Shown: positions 1-6,446 of the stretch, piece by piece
Layout of the letters: every line of letters begins with the position of its first letter
Numbering within the stretch: position 1 is the stretch's first letter
NCBI RefSeq assembly: GCF_014204795.1
Contig: NZ_JACHMB010000001.1
Span: 1,240,001-1,304,000 of the forward strand
DNA: 64,000 nt
Origin: Nonomuraea jabiensis
Lineage (GTDB): Bacteria; Actinomycetota; Actinomycetes; Streptosporangiales; Streptosporangiaceae
Direction: 5' to 3'
Position numbers and translations under genes: made by a program
Notes under the pieces: generated by a model
The model's database searches: none
Seen by the model: only the letters and a program-made list of their open reading frames with translations
What the model was told of the DNA's origin: nothing

Positions 1-124
1 ACAGATCGCCGATCTTGACGTAGCAGTGCTGCCCCGTGGTAACTCCTGTACCTTTTCCCACCTCGCCACAGACCATGACGCGGGCGCATTCGGGGCCTCA
101 GACTGGTACATACGGGAGGTGATC

Positions 125-244
125 ATGACCATGCGTAACGACCCGCCCCTTCCGCCCGTCCTGAACGGCGCTCGGAGCTCGGCGCGATGCGCGCCCTGGT
201 GCTGGTCGGGCCGGTGTTCCGGGGTTTGCTTCTACGTGATCTGA
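125..244 (+). CDS. Cys-rich 39-residue peptide, unknown function
   Basis: A near-perfect Shine-Dalgarno (GGGAGGTGATC, 114-124) sits directly before ATG 125; a second ATG lies at 131. The frame encodes 39 residues with high third-position GC (about 85%). The N-terminal half is polar and Pro-rich. The C-terminal half is RCAPWCWSGRCSGVCFYVI: four Cys, two Trp and Ser residues packed in the last 19 positions, ending in a hydrophobic tail. It has no signal peptide. The shape resembles a RiPP precursor (leader plus Cys/Ser core) or a Cys-rich regulatory micropeptide, but I recognise no family. Any processing enzyme would lie left of the window. A longer in-frame GTG at 26 has no comparable ribosome site. 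The call rests on the ribosome site and composition only. Confidence 0.35.
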   Translation: MTMRNDPPLPPVLNGARSSARCAPWCWSGRCSGVCFYVI

Positions 245-314
245 GCCGTCACCCGATCGTCGTGGCGGTGGCCTGTGTATCCGGTGGCCGGGGTCCTGTT
301 CGGGAGGCGGGAGC

Positions 315-1082
315 CTACGGCAAGGTGAGGATGACCGGGCCGTCCGCGGTGATGGCGACCGTGTGCTCGACGTGCACGCTCCTGCTGCCGTCCCCCGAGC
401 ACACCGACCAGCCGTCCTCGGCCATGTAGTACTCGTCGTCGCCCCCGGCCATCAGGCTCGGCTCGATCGCGATCACCAGGCCGGGGCGCAGCCGCATCCC
501 GCGTCCCGCGCGGGCCTCGTTGGGCACGAACGGCGACTCGTGCATGGCCCGCCCGATGCCGTGACCGCCGAAGTCGTTCTGCATGCCGTATCCCGCGCCG
601 CGCCCGACCGTGGACATGGCGTGGCCGATGTCCCCCATCCGGCCCCCGGGCACGGCCGCCTCGATGCCGGCGGCCAGCGTCTCCTCGGCGACCCTGATGA
701 GCTTGAGGTCCTCCGCCCGCGGCTCGCCGACCGCGAAGCTGACCGTGCCGTCGGCGTGCCACCCGTCCACGAACGCGCCGCAGTCGACGCTGATCAGGTC
801 GCCGTCACGCAGCCGGTACGGGCTCGGCAGGCCGTGCAGCATGACCCCGTTCACGGACGTGCAGATGACCCCTGGGTACGGCATCGCGCCGAACGACGGG
901 TGGTAGCCGAGGAACGACGCCCCTGCCTTCGCCTCCTCGATGACCGTCCGGGCCACCTCATCGAGCGCCTTCAGCGAGACGCCGACGGCGGCCCTCTCGC
1001 GCACCGCGGCGTGGACGGCGGCGACGACCCGCCCCGCCTCCCGCATGGCGTCGATCTCTCCGGCGCTCTTCAACTCGATCAC
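315..1082 (-). CDS. map: Type I methionine aminopeptidase
   Basis: Removes the initiator methionine from nascent proteins in the cytoplasm. At 255 residues it is the usual length of a bare catalytic type I enzyme without the N-terminal zinc-finger extension. The metal ligands of the pita-bread fold are visible: Asp in ISVDCGAF and in HADGTVSF, His in FGGHGIGR, Glu in AIEPSL and Glu in VHVEHTVAI. The ATG at 1082 follows AGGAGGAG. The gene lies 73 bp downstream of a siderophore-interacting protein gene on the same strand, with an AT-rich palindrome between them suggesting its own promoter. Actinobacteria commonly carry more than one map gene, so this may not be the only copy. Confidence 0.95.
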   Translation of the reverse strand: MIELKSAGEIDAMREAGRVVAAVHAAVRERAAVGVSLKALDEVARTVIEEAKAGASFLGYHPSFGAMPYPGVICTSVNGVMLHGLPSPYRLRDGDLISVDCGAFVDGWHADGTVSFAVGEPRAEDLKLIRVAEETLAAGIEAAVPGGRMGDIGHAMSTVGRGAGYGMQNDFGGHGIGRAMHESPFVPNEARAGRGMRLRPGLVIAIEPSLMAGGDDEYYMAEDGWSVCSGDGSRSVHVEHTVAITADGPVILTLP

Positions 1083-1106
1083 GGCTCCTCCTGGCGTGCG
1101 TCACCA

Positions 1107-1128
1107 ATAACTATACCGGTATTACTAT
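1107..1128. promoter_or_regulatory. Imperfect palindrome upstream of map
   Basis: The only AT-rich stretch in this area is a 22-bp quasi-palindrome centred on ACCGGT: arms ATA-n3-ATACC and GGTAT-n3-TAT. Inner (5 bp) and outer (3 bp) arms match, the three bases between them do not. On the minus strand it contains TATAGT, a plausible -10 element, 30 to 40 bp before the map start. It looks like an operator placed on a promoter; the binding protein is unknown. Confidence 0.45.
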
Positions 1129-1155
1129 CACGCTAGGAAGGTCGGCCGCATCGCG

Positions 1156-1878
1156 CTAGTCGAGCCCCTTTCTGCCGGGCGTCCAGAAGGGCTTCGTACG
1201 GACGTCCCTGCGCTGCCAGCCGCGCTCGTTGACCAAGTGGGCCCGGATGGCCTGGATCGTGCGCGCCTCCCCGGCCAGGTAGGCCACGCCGGGCCCGTCC
1301 GGCAGGTCCAGCTCCCTGACGGCGTCGACCAGGACCTCCGACCTGGCCGCCGGCTTGCCTCCCCGGCACACCTTGACCAGCTCCTTGGGCAGCTCCAGAT
1401 GGTCGCCCGGCCCCTCGGCCTCCACCGCGCCGTACACCGCCGCGCCTTCCGGGAGCGCCCGCAACATCGCGCCGAACGCCACCGAGGCCGTCTCCTCACC
1501 CGCGAACAGGTGGTAACGGGCCTCTTTCGTGACGAAACCGCCGTCCGGCCTGGTGAAGGAGATCTCCATGCCGGGCTCGGCGGCCCTGATCCAGGAGGCG
1601 CCCGGCGAGTCGCCGCCGTGGTCGTAGCCGATCAGGTCGAGAGCCTCCCAGGCCGGGTCGTGCCGCCAGATCGAGTAGGTGCGCAGGACGCCGCCCAGCA
1701 GGCCGCCGCCGTCGCCGATGAAGAGGCGTACGTGCTGGCCGGGCGTCCATTCCAGGCCGGCGAGCGCCTCTCCCCCGATCCTGACCCGCCGCATGCGGGC
1801 GGCCACCTCCTCGACCTCGACCACCTCACCCGTGAGGAACATCCGGTCGAGTAACCGCCGTGCCATGCTCCGCCTCAT
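1156..1878 (-). CDS. Siderophore-interacting FAD-binding reductase
   Basis: ViuB/SIP-type flavoprotein expected to reduce ferric siderophores in the cytoplasm. The 240-residue product has the FAD-binding motif RTYSIW (about residue 75), the conserved HGGDSPGASW segment (about residues 95-105) and a C-terminal NAD(P)H-binding half (GVAYLAGEARTIQAIRAHL). The start is taken at ATG 1878 because it forms a 4-bp ATGA overlap with the stop of the upstream PadR gene and follows AAGGAGACGCC; an in-frame ATG five codons earlier exists. Coupling to PadR implies control by the operator at 2418-2437, so this is probably a substrate- or stress-induced pair rather than part of a siderophore biosynthesis cluster, none of which is visible nearby. 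Confidence 0.85.
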   Translation of the reverse strand: MRRSMARRLLDRMFLTGEVVEVEEVAARMRRVRIGGEALAGLEWTPGQHVRLFIGDGGGLLGGVLRTYSIWRHDPAWEALDLIGYDHGGDSPGASWIRAAEPGMEISFTRPDGGFVTKEARYHLFAGEETASVAFGAMLRALPEGAAVYGAVEAEGPGDHLELPKELVKVCRGGKPAARSEVLVDAVRELDLPDGPGVAYLAGEARTIQAIRAHLVNERGWQRRDVRTKPFWTPGRKGLD

Positions 1879-2408
1879 GGCGTCTCCTTCCATGGCCGTC
1901 TCCTGGTGTCCAGCTCCTCGATCCTGCGGCGGGCCTCCACGAAGACCTCCTGGATGCGCTCGACCACGGCAGGGTCGCCGTGCGCGTGGGCCAGCGCCTT
2001 CACGGCGGCTTTGACCAGGCGCAACGCCGGCCCGACGATCTCCGCGGCCTCGGGCTCGCGGAACATCCCCCACTCGCCCCTGCTGGCCGCCCGCCCCCAC
2101 AGCCGCTCGATCACGTCGGCCTGCTCTTCGGCCGCCCGCCTGCCGTCCTCGGTGACGTGGTAGACCTTGCGACCGTCCGTCTGCTCGACGCGCACGAGTC
2201 CTTCGTCCTCGAGCAGCTGGAGGGTGGGGTAGATGGAGCCGGCGCTGGGCTCGTAGGTGCCGTTGAAGCGGTCTGCGAGACGGCCCATGACCTCGTAACC
2301 GTGGCCGGGCCGCTCGACGATCAGGGCCAGGATGGCCAGGCGAAGCTCGCCAGGACCGAAGAAGCGCCCGGTAGGGCCCCGCTCGGGGCCGCGACGCGCG
2401 TTCATCAT
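1875..2408 (-). CDS. PadR family transcriptional regulator
   Basis: A 177-residue repressor of the PadR-s2 type: an N-terminal winged helix with the signature GELRLAILALIVERPGHGYEVM and SAGSIYPTLQLLEDEGLV (about residues 15-70), then a helical C-terminal dimerisation half (EEQADVIERLW onward, with a basic C-terminus). The start is placed at ATG 2408 (or the adjacent ATG 2405), because the upstream in-frame codons run through the palindrome at 2418-2437. A -10 hexamer 7 nt before this ATG suggests a leaderless transcript. The stop overlaps the start of the siderophore-interacting protein gene. The palindrome in its own promoter implies negative autoregulation. Confidence 0.9.
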   Translation of the reverse strand: MMNARRGPERGPTGRFFGPGELRLAILALIVERPGHGYEVMGRLADRFNGTYEPSAGSIYPTLQLLEDEGLVRVEQTDGRKVYHVTEDGRRAAEEQADVIERLWGRAASRGEWGMFREPEAAEIVGPALRLVKAAVKALAHAHGDPAVVERIQEVFVEARRRIEELDTRRRPWKETP

Positions 2409-2415
2409 GGCTCGG

Positions 2416-2444
2416 ATGCTATATCGAACGATATAGCTAAGCAA
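2416..2444 (-). promoter_or_regulatory. padR promoter with perfect 20-bp operator
   Basis: The palindrome GCTATATCGAACGATATAGC (2418-2437) has perfect 9-bp arms around AA. Reading the minus strand, TTGCTT (2439-2444) and TAGCAT (2416-2421) are spaced by 17 bp and form a good -35/-10 pair. The operator fills the spacer and the predicted start of transcription is at or next to the ATG. A second short palindrome, ATCGATCGAT, lies at 2447-2456. Confidence 0.7.
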
Positions 2445-2802
2445 CTATCGATCGATTCCACCGAGGCCCGGCCACCCGGCAAAGCCCCAGGACAGGGCTC
2501 TTTGGGGTGGCGGTTGGCGATGCCGCTGTCGGGGGTATGGAGGCTAACGGTGCTGTTGTGGAAGGTGTGGAGTTATTTGTGCCGGAGGGCGCGTGCGCAC
2601 CGTACGCCCCTCTTCCGTCCACGCTCGCCATGACGGACGCCTGAAAACAAGGCTGTGGCCTGTCCTATGCCCGGCTCCTCGGCGAACATGGCAAAACCAC
2701 AGAACGTGTCTCCGCTTGGTCACAGGGGCGGGACCGTCGTGGCGCCGTACTCATCCAAGGTCCCGGACACGCGGGACGCGCCATCCAACACAGGGGGAAT
2801 TG
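2445..2802. other. Intergenic region without a supported gene
   Basis: The 358 bp between padR and the secreted RTX-like gene contain short open frames on both strands, but their codon use (ACA, TTA, ATA) and lack of ribosome sites argue against coding. Apart from ATCGATCGAT at 2447-2456, next to the padR promoter, I see no clear structure. It should hold the promoter of the gene at 2803. Confidence 0.4.
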
Positions 2803-3267
2803 ATGAGTACACGGGGGAACGGCAAGCGGCCGCGGATCAGCGCTCTGCGCGCGCACGGCGTGCGGACGCTCGCCGTGGGAGGGACGCTGGCCGCCTCGCT
2901 GCTGGCCGTCGCCGGGCCGGCGCACGCCACGACCGACGTGAGCGTGTCCGGTTCGGAACTGCACGTCTATGGGGGCGACGCGTCCGACAACATCGACCTG
3001 TCCCTGTCCGGCCGCTGGGTGATCGTTTCGAACGCCGGCGACAGGATCGACGCCTCCGCGCCGTGCAGGCAGGAGAGCGACAGCCGGGTGGCCTGCCCGG
3101 CCGACCAGATCGAGTCGATCGTGGCGATCACCGGGCCGGGCGACGACACGCTGCGCAACCGTACGCGCCTGCCGATGCGGGCGAACATGGCGCCGGGGCG
3201 GGACAACCTCATCTCGGGGAACGGGGCCGCCACCATCGGCGGCTCCGGCAACGTGATCCAGCTGTAG
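2803..3267 (+). CDS. Secreted RTX-like glycine/aspartate-rich protein, truncated
   Basis: The 154-residue product starts at ATG 2803 behind GGGGGAATTG. A twin-arginine-like or Sec signal peptide (basic RAHGVRTLAVGG, hydrophobic core, cleavage after PAHA) covers residues 1-43. The mature part has short Gly-Asp repeats of the calcium-binding type seen in actinobacterial RTX-like secreted proteins (LHVYGGDASDN, TGPGDDTLRN, PGRDNLISGNG) and one Cys pair. It stops at a TAG after GNVIQL, but coding-like sequence continues in the same frame and then in the +1 frame to 3403 (next entry), so this looks like the front part of a longer gene. No neighbour indicates a function. Confidence 0.6.
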   Translation: MSTRGNGKRPRISALRAHGVRTLAVGGTLAASLLAVAGPAHATTDVSVSGSELHVYGGDASDNIDLSLSGRWVIVSNAGDRIDASAPCRQESDSRVACPADQIESIVAITGPGDDTLRNRTRLPMRANMAPGRDNLISGNGAATIGGSGNVIQL

Positions 3268-3403
3268 CCGGGCGACGACGCGCTTTCCGGAGACGCGCTT
3301 TCCGGAGACGCGCTTTCCGGCGACGCGGGGCACCGACCTGGCCGGCGTGAGGGAGGGCACCGACAGGTGCGACGCCGGGTCCGGGAAGTGCGGCGAGAAC
3401 TGA
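3268..3403 (+). pseudogene. Detached C-terminal tail of the RTX-like gene
   Basis: Directly after the TAG, the same frame reads PGDDALSGDALSGDALSGDA, built from three 15-bp units (GACGCGCTTTCCGGA, 3277-3321). One base further on, after a run of four G, the +1 frame reads GTDLAGVREGTDRCDAGSG then KCGEN and a stop. A closing Cys pair of this kind is typical for the end of RTX-like secreted proteins. One extra G plus one nonsense change would explain the break. Either the gene is decaying, or the assembly carries errors here. Confidence 0.5.
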
Positions 3404-3414
3404 TTGCCGGGTGA

Positions 3415-3448
3415 GCGCCCCGCCGCTTCAGGGGAGGGGGCGGGGCGC
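3415..3448. terminator. GC-rich hairpin between convergent genes
   Basis: Arms GCGCCCCGCC (3415-3424) and GGCGGGGCGC (3439-3448) form a perfect 10-bp stem around a 14-nt loop. It lies between the RTX-like gene and the convergent HIT gene, whose stop codon is in the loop. There is no T-run, so its action as a bidirectional terminator is inferred. Confidence 0.5.
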
Positions 3449-3865
3449 TGGCCGGAACCGGCGGATCTCCGCCCCCAACCCCCGCAGCGACTCCACCGGG
3501 ACCTCGACCTCCGTCCACGGAGGCGTGAGGTCCGTGTCCGTGTAGCGCGGGACCACGTGAATATGGAAATGGAAGACGCTCTGCCACGCGGTCACGCCGC
3601 TGGCGTGCCACAGGTTGACGCCCTTCGCCCCCAGCGCGCCCGCGAGCCGGCGCCCCACCTCCACGGTGGCCCGCATGACGTGGGCCGCCGCGTCGAGCGG
3701 GATCTCCGCCAGATCCCGGTGATGTGTTCGCGGCACGACGAGCGTGTGCCCTTTGGTGGCTTGGGCGAGGTTGAGGAAAGCGATCGTGTGGTCGTCCTCG
3801 TGGATCGTCTGGGAGGGCTCGGTGCCTTCGACGATCCGGCAGAAGACGCACGGGGCGCCGCTCAT
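3428..3865 (-). CDS. HIT family nucleotide-binding hydrolase
   Basis: A 145-residue histidine-triad protein of the Hint/HinT branch, expected to hydrolyse phosphoramidate or adenylylated nucleotides in the cytoplasm. The N-terminal CVFCRIVEG Cys pair and the triad HFHIHVVPR (about residue 105) are intact. ATG 3865 gives the typical family start a few residues before CxFC. A GTG at 3901 would overlap the stop of the upstream NUDIX gene by 4 bp (GTGA) and add 12 residues, so translational coupling is possible. It is the last gene of a minus-strand run of oxidoreductase, methyltransferase, NUDIX and HIT genes. Confidence 0.88.
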   Translation of the reverse strand: MSGAPCVFCRIVEGTEPSQTIHEDDHTIAFLNLAQATKGHTLVVPRTHHRDLAEIPLDAAAHVMRATVEVGRRLAGALGAKGVNLWHASGVTAWQSVFHFHIHVVPRYTDTDLTPPWTEVEVPVESLRGLGAEIRRFRPAPRPLP

Positions 3866-3897
3866 GCCGCGGGCCTTCGGAGGCGGCTCGATCTCGT

Positions 3898-4341
3898 TCA
3901 CCCGTCGCGCTCGAACAGGCGGTGGAGGAGCGCGCCCTGGCCGGACTGGAGCACGTGGCCGTGCTCGAGCGGGATCCAGAAGCACTCCAGTCGCGTGGGC
4001 GGCTCCTCGCCGTCATGGTCCTCGCTGCTCGCCCACCGATCCGGGGTCTCCTCGTGCAGGGCCAGCTCGAAGATGTGGCGGCGTTGGAGCTCGGCGCGGT
4101 AGGGGGTCATGTCGTACTCCGCCACGCCGAGTTTCCGCACGACGGTGAAATCGTGGAGCCCGGTCTCCTCCCGCGCCTCCCTGAGCGCGGCGTCCCGAGG
4201 GTCCTCCCCTTCCTTGACGGTCCCCGCGGGGACCTGCACCCCGACCTCCTCGGGGCTGTAGTCCAGGTGGCGGAAGACGAGGAGCTCGTCACCCCGGACG
4301 ATGTAGCACACGGCCTTGTCGCGGATCGTTCTGTCAGGCAT
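3898..4341 (-). CDS. NUDIX hydrolase
   Basis: A 147-residue cytoplasmic hydrolase of nucleoside diphosphates linked to another moiety. The Nudix box G-x5-E-x7-REUxEExGU is complete (GTVKEGEDPRDAAL then REAREETGL, about residues 40-62). The start ATG 4341 overlaps the 3' end of the methyltransferase gene by 8 bp. The substrate cannot be told from the sequence. Position between methyltransferase and HIT genes suggests a nucleotide or cofactor housekeeping operon. Confidence 0.88.
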   Translation of the reverse strand: MPDRTIRDKAVCYIVRGDELLVFRHLDYSPEEVGVQVPAGTVKEGEDPRDAALREAREETGLHDFTVVRKLGVAEYDMTPYRAELQRRHIFELALHEETPDRWASSEDHDGEEPPTRLECFWIPLEHGHVLQSGQGALLHRLFERDG

Positions 4342-4981
4342 AGGCGATGATCGCATAGCGCTCGTCGTCCACCGAACCGCCCCAAAGGTCGGCGTCGTCG
4401 CTGAGCGGCTCGACGCGCAGGTCGGCGACCAGCGGGCGGACGGCGGCGGCCAGGTCGGCGGCGCCGAGACCGCCGTTCCAGGGCAGCGATCCGGCTCCCT
4501 CCACATAGGGCTGCCCGGTCTCCCGCCAGCGTCCCTCCACGAGCACGAGCCTGCCGGACGGGCGCAGGCGGCCGGCCCACTCGCGCAGCGCCGCCCGGGG
4601 GTCGGGCAGGGTCCACACCAGGTGCCGGCAGAGCACCACGTCGAAGCGGTCGTCGCCGGTGGGCGGGGCGGCGGCGTCGCCGACCAGGAACCGCGCCGCG
4701 AGCCCGGCGGACGACAGCTTGGCGCGGGCCTGCTCGATCATCCGCGGCGCCACGTCCACGCCGGTCACCCGGTGCCCGGCCGCGGCCAGCAGCAGGGACA
4801 GGGAACCGGTGCCGCAGCCGACGTCGAGGACGTCGGCGGGATGGGCCGGGGTCCAGGCGCGCAGGCGGCGGTCCCAGGCGGCACGCGTGCGATCGGCTCG
4901 CAGGCCGTGGTCCGGCTCCTCGTCGAAGGTGGGCGCCGCGTCGTCCCAGTAGCCGGTGATCGCGGAGGTGAGATCGGACAT
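4334..4981 (-). CDS. SAM-dependent methyltransferase (class I)
   Basis: A 215-residue class I methyltransferase. Motif I VLDVGCGTGSLSLLLA (about residues 48-63), the acidic motif II residue in VTGVDVAPRMIEQAR and motif IV FDVVLCRHLVWTLPDP are in the usual order. The substrate is unknown. ATG 4981 follows GAGAGG at about 10 bp. An ATG at 5023 would overlap the stop of the upstream quinone oxidoreductase gene (ATGA) and add 14 residues; both are plausible, and the short one is preferred for its ribosome site. Operon with the genes on both sides. Confidence 0.85.
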   Translation of the reverse strand: MSDLTSAITGYWDDAAPTFDEEPDHGLRADRTRAAWDRRLRAWTPAHPADVLDVGCGTGSLSLLLAAAGHRVTGVDVAPRMIEQARAKLSSAGLAARFLVGDAAAPPTGDDRFDVVLCRHLVWTLPDPRAALREWAGRLRPSGRLVLVEGRWRETGQPYVEGAGSLPWNGGLGAADLAAAVRPLVADLRVEPLSDDADLWGGSVDDERYAIIAYA

Positions 4982-5019
4982 GGACCCGATCCTCTCAACC
5001 GCCACCGACAATCCCGCCG

Positions 5020-5997
5020 TCATGCCATGGTGATGACGACCTTGCCCCGGGCGTGGCCTCGCTCGACGTAGCCGATGGCCTCGGGGACTTCGCTCAGCGG
5101 GTGGGTCCGGTCGATGACCGGCCTGATCTTCCCCGTTTCGAGCAGGTCGCGCAGGGCCACGAGATCGTCGGTGTTCTCGTCCGCCACGTGTCCGGCGACC
5201 AGGCGCTGCCGTACGAACAGGGAGGACAGCATCACGTGGACGATGCGGGGCATGACCCCCACCCAGCGCCCGCCCTTGTCGCCGCTGTTGTGCAGGTAGA
5301 TCCCCCGCGGGGCGAGCACGCGCCTGCAGTCCGCGAGGGAGCGGTTGGCCACGTTGTCGAGGATGACGTCGTAGCGCTCGCCGCTCCGCGTGAAGTCCTC
5401 CTTGGTGTAGTCGACGACGTGGTCGGCCCCGATCGAGCGTACGATCTCCGCGTTTCCCGGCCCGCACACGCCGGTCACCTCGGCGCCCAGCGCCTTGGCG
5501 ATCTGCACCGCGAACGGCCCCACCCCGCCGCCCGCGCCGTTGACCAGCACCTTCTGCCCGGCTTTGGCCTGCGCCTTGTCCCGGAGGGCCTGTAACGCGG
5601 TGACGGCCGCCACCGGCACGGCCGCCGCCTCCTCGAACGTCAGCCCGGCGGGTTTCCGCACCACGAACCCCTCCGCCGGAACGGCCACGTACTCGGCGAA
5701 CGCGCCGCGGCAGAAGCCATACACCTCGTCGCCGGGCCGCAGCGCGGTGACGCTCCTGCCCGCCGCCACGACCTCTCCGGCCACGTCGGCGCCCAGCAGG
5801 TGGGCCTTGGGGCGGGTCAGCCCGGCCTGCGCCCTGAAGATGTAGGGCAGGCCGCGCAGGAGATGCCAGTCCCCCGCGTTGACGGAGGCCGCCCGCACGC
5901 GGACCAGCACGTCGTCGTCGCCGATCTCGGGTTTGTCGACGTCCTGGAGCTTGATGACGTCGGGCGAGCCGTAGGAGTGGTAGCGGATGGCTTTCAT
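5020..5997 (-). CDS. Zinc-less MDR family quinone/NADPH oxidoreductase
   Basis: A 325-residue medium-chain reductase/dehydrogenase of the quinone-oxidoreductase branch: GroES-like N-terminal half (residues 1-125) and a Rossmann half with VLVNGAGGGVGPFAVQIAKALGAEVTGV (about residues 148-175). The structural and catalytic zinc cysteines of alcohol dehydrogenases are absent, so NADPH-dependent reduction of quinones or enones is expected. It is the first gene of the run down to the HIT gene. The start ATG 5997 is followed upstream by a near-perfect 30-bp palindrome at 6025-6054, which suggests induction by an electrophile or other small molecule. Confidence 0.88.
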   Translation of the reverse strand: MKAIRYHSYGSPDVIKLQDVDKPEIGDDDVLVRVRAASVNAGDWHLLRGLPYIFRAQAGLTRPKAHLLGADVAGEVVAAGRSVTALRPGDEVYGFCRGAFAEYVAVPAEGFVVRKPAGLTFEEAAAVPVAAVTALQALRDKAQAKAGQKVLVNGAGGGVGPFAVQIAKALGAEVTGVCGPGNAEIVRSIGADHVVDYTKEDFTRSGERYDVILDNVANRSLADCRRVLAPRGIYLHNSGDKGGRWVGVMPRIVHVMLSSLFVRQRLVAGHVADENTDDLVALRDLLETGKIRPVIDRTHPLSEVPEAIGYVERGHARGKVVITMA

Positions 5998-6024
5998 GGC
6001 GACGCTCCCTGGTCAGAGTCTTCG

Positions 6025-6054
6025 TTCATATGTAAGATTCTTCTTACACATGAA
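6025..6054. promoter_or_regulatory. Operator palindrome upstream of the MDR gene
   Basis: Two 13-base arms, TTCATATGTAAGA and TCTTACACATGAA, flank TTCT and pair with one mismatch. It is AT-rich inside GC-rich DNA and lies 28-57 bp before the oxidoreductase start. The size and symmetry fit a TetR- or MarR-type dimer. No classical regulator gene of those families adjoins it; the divergent small winged-helix-like gene at 6123 is the only local candidate. Confidence 0.65.
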
Positions 6055-6091
6055 AGACGGTAACACTGACCGATCGCCCTCGACAATGCTC

Positions 6092-6112
6092 ACCGATCGG
6101 TAGCAATTGCTA
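6092..6112. promoter_or_regulatory. Paired palindromes before the gene at 6123
   Basis: ACCGATCGGT (6092-6101) and TAGCAATTGCTA (6101-6112) are both perfect palindromes and share one base. TAACCT at 6111-6116 could be a -10 element placing transcription start at ATG 6123, a leaderless arrangement. The sequence differs from the 6025-6054 operator, so a different binding protein is expected. Confidence 0.4.
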
Positions 6113-6122
6113 ACCTGTGAAC

Positions 6123-6446
6123 ATGGAGCCATGGCCGCAGAGAGATCAGATAGCCGCGGCGCTACGCCAGATCAGCGCCGGCTTCGCGGCGCTGGCGGAG
6201 GCGATCTCGGCCGATCCGGCTCAGCCCCCGGCAGACAGCCGGCATCGAGCGCTCATCGCCGAATGGGGGCGCAATGGCCTGACCAGGGCTGAAGCCAGCA
6301 CATTGTTCCGCAAGCACGGCTTCTCCCCTCAGGCCGCCGGCGGCTGGGCCCGCGGCGGCTGGCTGGAGATCCGCGAGGACGGCCGCCGCTATCTCACCGA
6401 CCGTTCGCTGCATTGGTTGACCGAACAGGAGTCCCCCGATGACTGA
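6123..6446 (+). CDS. Small putative winged-helix protein
   Basis: 107 residues, no family recognised with certainty. An N-terminal amphipathic helix (QIAAALRQISAGFAALAEAI) is followed by a segment with winged-helix spacing: helices around HRALIAEWGRNG, TRAEASTLFRKHG and PQAAGGWARGG, then LEIREDGRRYLTDRSLHWL resembling a wing and closing helix. A DNA-binding role is an inference. ATG 6123 is preferred over GTG 6117, which adds two residues. The stop overlaps the thioesterase start by 8 bp, so the two are translationally coupled. It is divergent from the oxidoreductase gene whose operator lies 70-98 bp away. Confidence 0.6.
   Translation: MEPWPQRDQIAAALRQISAGFAALAEAISADPAQPPADSRHRALIAEWGRNGLTRAEASTLFRKHGFSPQAAGGWARGGWLEIREDGRRYLTDRSLHWLTEQESPDD

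Noticed and set aside
187..429. Overlapping plus-strand frame MRALVLVGPVFRG...
   Set aside because: No ribosome site, and its second half is antisense to map.
2437..2631. 64-codon minus-strand frame upstream of padR
   Set aside because: Rich in codons rare in this genome (ACA, TTA, ATA) and with no ribosome site; it also runs into the padR promoter.
2519..2632. Plus-strand frame MPLSGVWRLTVLLWK...
   Set aside because: No ribosome site and no homology recognised; lies in a regulatory spacer.
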